In this document: piece by piece, positions 1-6,619 of the stretch
Numbering within the stretch: position 1 is the first letter of the stretch
Layout of the letters: every line of letters starts with the position of its first letter
Assembly (NCBI GenBank): GCA_039812765.1
Contig: JBDIBF010000054.1
Coordinates: 1 to 21,232 of the forward strand
DNA from: JADJVL01 sp039812765
GTDB lineage: Bacteria > Acidobacteriota > Holophagae > Holophagales > Holophagaceae
DNA length: 21,232 nucleotides
Direction: 5' to 3'
Position numbers and translations under genes: made by a program
Notes under the pieces: generated by a model
Told to the model about the DNA's origin: nothing
The model's input: the letters and a program-made list of their open reading frames with translations, nothing else
Databases searched by the model: none

Positions 1-175
1 CGGCAGCCTGCGGGGGCGCCGCCGCCGGGGTGGGCCGAGGCTCGGCGGGGCGCCCAGGCGCGTTGCCCCGGGCCTTCTCCTGGGCCACCAGCCATTCCAC
101 CCACTGCTCGAGGCGAGCGAGGCGCTTCTCCAGGCTCTCCTGGCTGCGGTCCGGGTCCTCGGGCGGGACGGTCAT
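1..175 (-). CDS. Amino-terminal fragment of a coiled-coil protein, unidentified
   Basis: An open frame on the minus strand starts at ATG 175 and runs off the left edge without a stop, giving 58 visible residues. It is preceded by a GGAG ribosome-binding site about five bases upstream and by a good -10-like TATGAT at 216-221. The protein starts MTVPPEDPDRSQES and continues into a short charged heptad-like stretch (about residues 12-36, rich in Leu, Glu and Arg) that should form a coiled coil. A Pro/Ala-rich linker follows. There is no signal peptide in the visible part. Large multi-pass membrane proteins of the DUF2339 type often begin this way, but the diagnostic part lies outside the window, so I give no function. 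It is divergent from the lipoprotein gene at 278. Confidence 0.6.
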   Translation of the reverse strand, partial: MTVPPEDPDRSQESLEKRLARLEQWVEWLVAQEKARGNAPGRPAEPRPTPAAAPPQAA

Positions 176-215
176 GGGCGCTCCGGCGTCGGGCTTGCGG
201 TGGATTGGCTTCCGC

Positions 216-221
216 ATCATA
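216..221 (-). promoter_or_regulatory. Putative -10 box for the minus-strand gene starting at 175
   Basis: The minus strand reads TATGAT, five of six matches to TATAAT. It would give a leader of about 33 bases before ATG 175. No convincing -35 element is found 16-18 bases upstream; a TTGAAG is present, but only nine bases away. Confidence 0.35.
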
Positions 222-277
222 CCCGGGGGCCTTCAACCCGCCGGGCAGGCCCGGGGTCGAGAGGGGCAGGAGAGCCC

Positions 278-1432
278 ATGGGTCCGAGACGCACGTTCAT
301 CACAGCCATCGTCCTGGCCCTGGCCCTGGCCCTGGCCTGCGGCGGCGGTTCGGACGCCGGGGGCGGCACGTCGGGCGGCGGCAACGGCGGCGGGACGGGC
401 GGGGATCCCTGGGCGCCCGTGACCACCGCGATCCAGGCGGCCCAGTCCAACTTCCCCGGGGGCCTCGCCGTGGAGGTGATGACCCCCGCCGGCGTCGTCT
501 ATTCCAAGTCCTTCGGGTCCTTCTCCACCACCACCTACGCCGCCGTGGCCTCCAGCTCGAAGATGGTGAGCGGCACGGTGCTCCTTCAGCTCGTGGACAA
601 GGGGATCCTGAGCCTCGACACGAAGACCTCGGACCTGCTGAGGGACCGCCAGGGGCAGCCCTGGTCCGGGGCCATGGGCCAGATCCGCCTGCGCCACCTG
701 CTCAGCTTCACCAGCGGCATCAGCGGGGAGGTGCCGTCCTCCGATCCCAGCGACATCACGCTCGACGAGGCCGTGATGCGGATCTACGAGGACCAGCGCT
801 CCACCGCTTCCACGCCGGGCTCCTCTTTCTATTACGGCAGCACCCACCTCCGCATTGCGGCCCGCATGGCGGAGATCGCCACCGGGAAGCCCTGGCGGAC
901 GATCTTCAACGAGCAGCTCCAGGGGCCCCTCCAGTGGGGCGCCCTCAGCACCTACGGCGGCGGCACGAACCCCAACCCGGCGGGCAGCCTGGCATGCACC
1001 GGCACGGAGTACACGCGCTTCCTCATGATGCAGCTCCGCCGAGGCCTGGACGGCTCGAACCGGCTGCTCTCCGAGGACCTGATCGCCCAGCAGCGGAGCG
1101 ACGGCTTCGGACCGACCACCACGATCGCCTACACGCCCTATGCCCTCACGGGCCGGGTGAACCACTACGGCTTCGGCGGCTGGGTGGAGGCCGCGAACGG
1201 GGCCGCGCCCTCGGCGACGAACCCCGTCCAGCGCTTCAGCAGCACGGGCAAGTTCGGCTGGGCGCCGTGGGTCGAGGTGGGCAACGGGCAGACTTGGGCC
1301 GCCGTGATCATGTGCCAGCAGGCGGACCTGCCGCTCTCCTACCTGCCCTCGGAGAACCTCAAGCTCCAGCTGGCCGGGCTGATCCCGGGAGCCCTGGCCC
1401 AGAACCCGCCGGTGGTGCGCGCGGTGCCCTGA
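278..1432 (+). CDS. Serine hydrolase, beta-lactamase/class C-like fold, lipoprotein
   Basis: This 384-residue protein starts at ATG 278, behind a GAGGGGCAGGAG ribosome-binding site. An upstream in-frame ATG at 200 is rejected because it would bury the signal peptide. Residues 1-20 are a lipoprotein signal peptide ending in the lipobox LALAC with Cys21, so the mature protein should be membrane-anchored. A Gly/Ser linker follows to about residue 45. The catalytic domain resembles the beta-lactamase/esterase family (PF00144): the SxxK motif is Ser92-Ser-Ser-Lys95, followed by the usual hydrophobic helix (LLQLVDKGILSLD). The second motif is Tyr186-Gly-Ser188 where YxN is usual. A Lys-Phe-Gly near the end may be the third (KTG/HxG) motif. 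It could be an esterase, a D-amino-acid peptidase or a carboxypeptidase; the substrate cannot be read from sequence. It is not translationally linked to iadA downstream. Confidence 0.8.
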   Translation: MGPRRTFITAIVLALALALACGGGSDAGGGTSGGGNGGGTGGDPWAPVTTAIQAAQSNFPGGLAVEVMTPAGVVYSKSFGSFSTTTYAAVASSSKMVSGTVLLQLVDKGILSLDTKTSDLLRDRQGQPWSGAMGQIRLRHLLSFTSGISGEVPSSDPSDITLDEAVMRIYEDQRSTASTPGSSFYYGSTHLRIAARMAEIATGKPWRTIFNEQLQGPLQWGALSTYGGGTNPNPAGSLACTGTEYTRFLMMQLRRGLDGSNRLLSEDLIAQQRSDGFGPTTTIAYTPYALTGRVNHYGFGGWVEAANGAAPSATNPVQRFSSTGKFGWAPWVEVGNGQTWAAVIMCQQADLPLSYLPSENLKLQLAGLIPGALAQNPPVVRAVP

Positions 1433-1461
1433 GGGAGCTGGGCCGCCCGGCGCGGCCCGCC

Positions 1462-1467
1462 TACACT
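1462..1467 (+). promoter_or_regulatory. Putative -10 box of iadA, leaderless arrangement
   Basis: TACACT lies six bases upstream of the GTG start of iadA, so transcription would begin at or next to the start codon. No good -35 hexamer is visible. The same spacing recurs at yacG, the exoD-like gene and dnaJ. Confidence 0.35.
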
Positions 1468-1473
1468 GGAGCC

Positions 1474-2670
1474 GTGACGTCCACGGCCCCGGAGGCGCCC
1501 CTGATCCTGCTCCGCAACGCGGAGCTCTTCGCGCCGGAGCCCCTGGGGCTGCGGGACCTGCTCGTGGGCGGCGGACGGATCCTCTGGATCGGCCGCGACG
1601 CCGGGGACCTCGGCGCCGTGAGAGCCGACACCGTGGACCTCGAAGGGCGGACCGTCATCCCCGGACTCATCGACGGCCACGCCCATCTCACCGGTGGCGG
1701 CGGGGAGGCGGGGGCGCACACCCGCGTGCCGCCGGTGGCCCTGTCGCGGTTCACCCTCGCCGGCGTCACCTCGGTGGTGGGCACTCTGGGCACGGACTGC
1801 AGCACCCGCACCATGCGCGACCTGGTGGCCACGGTGAACGGCCTGCGCAACCTCGGTCTGGGCGCCTGGTGCTGGACCGGCGGCTACACGGTGCCGCCCA
1901 CCACCCTGACCGGGTCCGTGCGGGACGACCTGGCCTTCGTGGAACCCATTCTCGGCGTCGGCGAGCTGGCCATCTCCGACCACCGCTCCAGCCAGCCGAC
2001 GCTGGACGAGCTGCTGCGCATCGCCGCCGACGCCCACGTGGGCGGCCTGATGACGGGCAAGGCGGGGATCCTGCACCTGCACCTGGGCAACGGCCCGCGG
2101 GGGCTCGACCTGGTCCGGCGGGCCCTGCAGACCAGCGAGCTGCCGCCCCGGGTCTTCCATCCCACCCACGTGAACCGGCGCAAGGCCCTGTTCGACGAGG
2201 CGTTGGACCTGGTGAAGGCCGGCTGTTCCGTCGACCTCACCGCCTTCCCCGTGGAGGAGGGCGAGGACGCCTGGACCGCGGCCGAGGGCCTGCGGCGTTA
2301 TTGGGCCAGCGGCGCCCCGCCCCACCGGGTCACGGTGAGCTCCGACGGCGGGGGCTGCCTGCCCCACTTCGACGCCGATGGCCGCATCGCGCGCATGGGC
2401 GTAGGCTCCCCCGCGGCGCTGATGGCGACGCTGCGGGAGCTCGTGGCCTCCGGCGAGCCCCTGGAACGCGTCCTGCCGGCCTTCACGTCCAACGTGGCGG
2501 ACCTCCTGCGCCTGCCCCGCAAGGGCCGGCTCGCCGTGGGCGCGGACGCGGATCTCGTGGTGCTCGGGCCTCCCGGTTCGGCCTCGGGCGCCGGGGATGT
2601 GATGATGGGAGGCGCCTGGGCCGTGCGCTCCGGCGCCGCGCTCCGGCGCGGCCTGTTCGAGGAGTCCTGA
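1474..2670 (+). CDS. iadA: Isoaspartyl dipeptidase (beta-aspartyl dipeptidase, IadA)
   Basis: This 398-residue amidohydrolase matches the E. coli IadA family along its whole length (about 390 residues expected). It hydrolyses beta-aspartyl dipeptides, including the beta-Asp-Arg released from cyanophycin. Visible metal and substrate residues are His69 and His71 (GLIDGHAHLTGGGGEAG), Tyr138, Arg171, His203, His232 (PTHVNRR) and Asp291 (SSDGGG). The position of the carbamylated bridging lysine (K162 in E. coli) appears to hold Glu164, in GVGELAISDHRSS. GTG 1474 is chosen because the family homology starts a few residues later and no ATG is near. The frame is open far upstream over the previous gene, but that part is antifamily sequence. 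There is no real Shine-Dalgarno, only a -10-like TACACT six bases before the GTG. Its stop overlaps the cphB start (ATGA), so the two are translated together. It is a cytoplasmic enzyme. Confidence 0.93.
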   Translation: MTSTAPEAPLILLRNAELFAPEPLGLRDLLVGGGRILWIGRDAGDLGAVRADTVDLEGRTVIPGLIDGHAHLTGGGGEAGAHTRVPPVALSRFTLAGVTSVVGTLGTDCSTRTMRDLVATVNGLRNLGLGAWCWTGGYTVPPTTLTGSVRDDLAFVEPILGVGELAISDHRSSQPTLDELLRIAADAHVGGLMTGKAGILHLHLGNGPRGLDLVRRALQTSELPPRVFHPTHVNRRKALFDEALDLVKAGCSVDLTAFPVEEGEDAWTAAEGLRRYWASGAPPHRVTVSSDGGGCLPHFDADGRIARMGVGSPAALMATLRELVASGEPLERVLPAFTSNVADLLRLPRKGRLAVGADADLVVLGPPGSASGAGDVMMGGAWAVRSGAALRRGLFEES

Positions 2671-3524
2671 TGAGTCCCAGTCGAGTGCCCGAGGGCGAGG
2701 AGCGCGGCTTCATCATCCCCATCGGCGGCGCCGAGGAGAAGGAGCACGACCCGCGCATCCTGCGCCGCTTCGTGGACCTCTGCGGCGGACCCAGCGCCGA
2801 CATCGTGGTGATTCCCACCGCCAGCCGCCTCAAGGACACCGGGAGCCGCTACGAGCGGATCTTCGCGGAGCTGGGGGCGGCACGGGCCACCGCCCTGGAC
2901 TTCGACACCCGCCGGGACTGCTTCGAGCGCGGCCGCCTGGCCCGGATGGAGGAGGCCAGCGGCATCTTCTTCACCGGCGGCAACCAGCTGCGGCTCACCA
3001 GCATCCTGGGCGGCACGCCCGTGGCGAAGCTGGTGCGCATCCAGAACGCCAAGGGCGTCCACACGGCCGGGACCTCGGCGGGGGCGAGCTTCCTGAGCGA
3101 GCACATGATCGCCTTCGGCGAGGAGGGCTCCCAGCCGGTGCTGGGTTGCGTGAGCCTCGCCCCGGGCCTCGGACTCACCAACCGCTTCATCATCGACCAG
3201 CACTTCCGCCAGCGGGACCGGCTGGGCCGGCTCCTCTCGGCGCTGGCCTTCAACCCCTTCTCCGTGGGACTCGGCCTGGACGAGGACACGGCGGCCTTCA
3301 TCGGGCCCGACAACCTCCTGACCGTGGAAGGCAGGGGCGGCATCACCGTGGTGGACGCGTCCGGCATCGAGTACAGCGGCATCGACGACACCGATCCGGG
3401 GCAGCCCATCTGCATGCTGGGCCTGAAGGTGCACATCCTCACCAGCGGGGCCAGCTTCGACCTGCACACCCGGGAGGCCTTCCCCGGGCCGGACGCCCGG
3501 GAGTGGCGGAAGGCGAGCAGCTGA
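2670..3524 (+). CDS. cphB: Cyanophycinase (peptidase family S51)
   Basis: This 284-residue enzyme cleaves the cyanophycin polymer (poly-Asp backbone with Arg side chains) exolytically to beta-Asp-Arg dipeptides, which IadA then hydrolyses. The S51 nucleophile is Ser136 in the elbow GTSAGAS. Other family signatures are FFTGGNQ (Gln106), DQHFRQRDRLGRL (His178) and GLGLDEDTA (Asp204, Glu205). The length is normal for the cytoplasmic form and there is no signal peptide, so it acts on intracellular granules. The ATG overlaps the iadA TGA by one base, implying co-translation with iadA. Downstream lie two strong hairpins and then cphA, so degradation and synthesis genes are probably separate transcription units. 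Identification is firm. Confidence 0.95.
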   Translation: MSPSRVPEGEERGFIIPIGGAEEKEHDPRILRRFVDLCGGPSADIVVIPTASRLKDTGSRYERIFAELGAARATALDFDTRRDCFERGRLARMEEASGIFFTGGNQLRLTSILGGTPVAKLVRIQNAKGVHTAGTSAGASFLSEHMIAFGEEGSQPVLGCVSLAPGLGLTNRFIIDQHFRQRDRLGRLLSALAFNPFSVGLGLDEDTAAFIGPDNLLTVEGRGGITVVDASGIEYSGIDDTDPGQPICMLGLKVHILTSGASFDLHTREAFPGPDAREWRKASS

Positions 3525-3829
3525 GGGTCGGCCGGTAGGATCAGGCGAGGGCCTGGAGGCTCGGGGCGGCCGTTCCCGGCGGCAGGGGCCACGACTCGCT
3601 GCGCGAGTCTGGTGCCTCGGTTGGATGCGGCCTGAAGCCGCCGCATCCAACCGAGTCACTCCTGGAAGGTCAAGGTCAAGGGCTAGGTCCTGGACCAGGT
3701 CGAGGGCGAGGCCTTTCGTGGACGCGCGCCTGGGCCCACCGGGGCCGAAAACTCGCGCAAGCGTCCGTCACGGCCACGGGGTAAGATTCCGCCCACCCCC
3801 ATCTTCCCCCGCCGCCCCAGGACCGTTCC
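3525..3829. other. Non-coding spacer between cphB and cphA, hairpin-rich
   Basis: These 305 bases hold no convincing gene. They contain two tandem hairpins (3593-3655), a short direct repeat (AGGTCAAGGTCAAGG around 3667) followed by the small palindrome GGTCCTGGACC, and a possible -10 box TAAGAT at 3782-3787 about 43 bases before the cphA ATG. The cphA ribosome-binding site AGGA is at 3819-3822. No -35 box or ArgR-like operator is evident. Confidence 0.6.
3593..3655. repeat. Two tandem perfect hairpins upstream of cphA
   Basis: Hairpin one pairs 3593-3598 (GACTCG) with 3604-3609 (CGAGTC) around a five-base loop. Hairpin two is a perfect 16-bp stem, 3616-3631 with 3640-3655, around an eight-base loop; further pairs are possible beyond one mismatch. 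Neither is followed by a T-run, so they are not ordinary intrinsic terminators. They may act in termination with Rho, in mRNA processing at the cphB end, or belong to a dispersed palindromic repeat. Confidence 0.75.
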
Positions 3830-6619
3830 ATGCGCATCCTCGACCGATCCGTCTATGTCGGACCCTCGCTCTACGCCCACTTCCCGGTGATCCGCCTGGA
3901 GCTGGACCTGGGGGCCCTGGAGGCCTGGCCGACGGCGCGGCTGGGGAGCGGCTTCATCGAGGCGCTGCTGTGGGCGCTGCCGGGGCTGCAGGAGCACGGC
4001 TGCAGCTACGGCGAGGCGGGGGGCTTCGTGCGGCGCATGCGGGAGGACGAGGGGACGTGGCTGGGGCACGTGATGGAACACGTGGCCATCGAGCTGCAGA
4101 ACGTCGCCGGCGAGGACGTCACCTTCGGCAAGACACGGAGCGCCGGCCGTGAGGGCGTCTACACCGTCGTCTATGAATACGCCCAGCGGGAGGAGGGCAT
4201 CGAGGCCGGGGAATTGGCGCTGAAGCTCCTCTGCTCCCTCCTCCCTCCGGAGCTCCGTCCCGAGGGCAGCGTGCCCGAGGGCTGGGACTGGGACACGGCC
4301 CGGGACGAGTTCATCCGCTACGCCCAGCGCCGGGCCCTGGGCCCCAGCACGGCCAGCCTGGTGAAGGCCGCCGAGGCCCGGGACATCCCCTGGATGCGCC
4401 TCAACGAGCAGTCCCTCGTGCAGCTCGGTCACGGCAAGTACCAGCAGCGCATCCAGGCCACGGTGACGGGACGGACCTCCCACATCGCCGTGGAGCTGGC
4501 CAGCGACAAGGAGGAGACCAACAAGATCCTCGGCAGCCTGGGGCTGCCGGTGCCGCGCCAGGAGCTGGTCTCCACCGAGGACGGAGCCGCCCGGGCCGCG
4601 CGGCGCATCGGCTACCCGGTGGTCACCAAGCCCTACAACGGCAACCACGGCCGGGGCATCTCGATCCGGCTCACCACCGAGGAGGAGGTGCGCAGGGGTT
4701 TCGCGGCCGCGCGGGAGCACAGCCGCTCGGTGATCGTGGAGACCTTCGTGGAGGGGGACGACCACCGCCTGCTGGTGGTGAACGGCGAGCTGGTGGCCGC
4801 TACGCGCCGGACCCCTGGCGGCGTGGTGGGCGACGGGATCCACACCGTGACGGAGCTGGTGGAGGAAGTGAACAGGGACCCGCGGCGCGGCGTGGGCCAC
4901 GAGAAGGTGCTCACCCGCCTGGTGCTGGACGCCCAGGCCGACATGATGCTGGCGCGGCAGGGCTTCACGGCGGACTCGGTGCCTCCCGCGGGCCAGGTCG
5001 TGCCCCTGCGGGCCACGGCCAACCTCAGCACCGGCGGCACCGCCACCGATGTCACCGACGTGATCCATCCCGACAACCGGGACATGGCGGTGCGCGCCAT
5101 CAAGGCCATCGGCCTCGACGTGGGCGGCGTGGACTTCCTCTGCCCGGACATCACCGAGAGCTACAAGACCCATGGCGGCGCCATCTGCGAGGTGAACGCG
5201 GCGCCGGGCTTCCGCATGCACGTGGCGCCCAGCGAGGGCACGCCGCGGGACGTGGCGGGCCCCGTCATCGACATGCTCTTCCCCGGCGGCGCGCCGTCCC
5301 GGGTGCCCATCGCGGCGCTCACGGGCACCAACGGCAAGACCACCACCGCGCGTATGCTGGCCCACATCACCAAGATGGCGGGCTACACGCCGGGACTAAC
5401 CACCACCGACGGCGTCTACATCGACGGCCAGCGCACGGTGGAGGGGGACATGACGGGCCCCGTGGCCACCCGCATGGTGCTCTCGGACCCCGCCATCGAC
5501 ATCGCCGTGCTGGAGATCGCCCGGGGCGGCCTGCTGCGGGCGGGCATGGGCGTACCCTTCGTCAATGTGGGCGCGGTGCTGAACGTCCAGGCGGACCACC
5601 TGGGCCTGAAGGGCATCGACACCCTGGAGCAGCTCGCGGAGGTGAAGCGCGTCATCGTCGAGGTCGCCCAGGATTGCGCGGTGCTCAACGCCGACGATCC
5701 CAACGTGCTCAAGATGTCGGGCTACACCGAGGCGAAGACCCTCTGCTACGTGACCATGAACCCCCAGCACGCCCTCGTGCGGGAGCACATCCGCGCCGGC
5801 GGGCGCGCGTGCGCCCTGGAGGCCGGCGTCAACGGGCAGATGATCACCCTCTACGACAAGGGCGGCCACATCCCGCTGCTCTGGACGCACCTGGTGCCCG
5901 CGACCCTGGAGGGCCGCGCCGTGCACAACGTGCAGAACGCCATGTTCGCGGCCGCCATGGCCTTCAGCCTCGGGATCAAGCTGGACGCCATCCGCATGGG
6001 CCTGCGCACCTTCGACACCACCTTCTTCCAGGCTCCGGGGCGCATGAACGTCTACGACGAACACCCCTTCAAGGTGGTCTTCGACTACGGGCACAACGCC
6101 CATGCCGTCGGCGTCATGGCGGACCTGGCCGGGGCCCTGGACGTGGCGGGCCGGAGGATCGTGGTGATGGCGGGACCTGGCGACCGCCGGGACGAGGACC
6201 TGGTGGCCATCGCCGACGCGGTGGCGGGGCGCTTCGACCACTACGTCTGCCGCCGGGACGACGGCCTGCGGGGCCGGGATGGCGACGAGGTGCCCCGCAT
6301 CCTCGCGAAGGCCCTGAAGGCGAAGGGCGTCCGCGAGGAGGCCATCTCGATCATCCCCGACGAGCAGGAGGCCATCGACGCCGCCCTGCGCATGGGCCAG
6401 CCGGGGGACCTGCTGCTGATCTTCGCCGACGCCCTGACGCGCTCCTGGAAGCAGGTCATCAAGTTCCGCCCCGAGGGCGCGCCGCCCCCGAAGGCGGCCC
6501 CCGTCCGCGCGGAGCCGGTCCCTCCCGTCCCGCCGGCGCGGGAGGAGCCCGCCCAGGACCTGGAGGGCCTGGTCCGGGATGAACGGGGCGTGCGCTTCGC
6601 CCGGGAGAGTGAGGACTGA
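3830..6619 (+). CDS. cphA: Cyanophycin synthetase (CphA1 type)
   Basis: This 929-residue enzyme polymerises Asp into a poly-alpha-Asp backbone and attaches Arg to the side chains, using ATP for both steps. The order is an amino-terminal CphA domain (about 1-160, including WLGHVMEHVAIELQ), an ATP-grasp domain (about 215-480, with KPYNGNHGRGIS, ETFVEGDDHR and CEVNAAPGFRMH), and a Mur-ligase-like domain from the P-loop Gly499-Thr-Asn-Gly-Lys-Thr-Thr. The last carries NVQADHLGLKGI and FDYGHNAHA and ends near Ser872. ATG 3830 has an AGGA site seven bases upstream, and homology begins immediately (MRILD...VGPSLY). About 50 carboxy-terminal residues (881-929) are Pro/Ala/Glu-rich and beyond the usual end of the enzyme. 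The stop overlaps the next gene by CTGA. The product is a cytoplasmic nitrogen/carbon storage granule. Confidence 0.96.
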   Translation: MRILDRSVYVGPSLYAHFPVIRLELDLGALEAWPTARLGSGFIEALLWALPGLQEHGCSYGEAGGFVRRMREDEGTWLGHVMEHVAIELQNVAGEDVTFGKTRSAGREGVYTVVYEYAQREEGIEAGELALKLLCSLLPPELRPEGSVPEGWDWDTARDEFIRYAQRRALGPSTASLVKAAEARDIPWMRLNEQSLVQLGHGKYQQRIQATVTGRTSHIAVELASDKEETNKILGSLGLPVPRQELVSTEDGAARAARRIGYPVVTKPYNGNHGRGISIRLTTEEEVRRGFAAAREHSRSVIVETFVEGDDHRLLVVNGELVAATRRTPGGVVGDGIHTVTELVEEVNRDPRRGVGHEKVLTRLVLDAQADMMLARQGFTADSVPPAGQVVPLRATANLSTGGTATDVTDVIHPDNRDMAVRAIKAIGLDVGGVDFLCPDITESYKTHGGAICEVNAAPGFRMHVAPSEGTPRDVAGPVIDMLFPGGAPSRVPIAALTGTNGKTTTARMLAHITKMAGYTPGLTTTDGVYIDGQRTVEGDMTGPVATRMVLSDPAIDIAVLEIARGGLLRAGMGVPFVNVGAVLNVQADHLGLKGIDTLEQLAEVKRVIVEVAQDCAVLNADDPNVLKMSGYTEAKTLCYVTMNPQHALVREHIRAGGRACALEAGVNGQMITLYDKGGHIPLLWTHLVPATLEGRAVHNVQNAMFAAAMAFSLGIKLDAIRMGLRTFDTTFFQAPGRMNVYDEHPFKVVFDYGHNAHAVGVMADLAGALDVAGRRIVVMAGPGDRRDEDLVAIADAVAGRFDHYVCRRDDGLRGRDGDEVPRILAKALKAKGVREEAISIIPDEQEAIDAALRMGQPGDLLLIFADALTRSWKQVIKFRPEGAPPPKAAPVRAEPVPPVPPAREEPAQDLEGLVRDERGVRFARESED

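Noticed and set aside
205..1473. Upstream extension of iadA to a TTG at 205
   Set aside because: The extension is the wrong-frame reading of the serine hydrolase gene; IadA homology begins just after GTG 1474.
3683..5365. A 560-codon open frame on the minus strand opposite cphA
   Set aside because: It is an antisense shadow of the high-GC cphA gene; it has low-complexity His/Gly/Arg composition and no family motifs.
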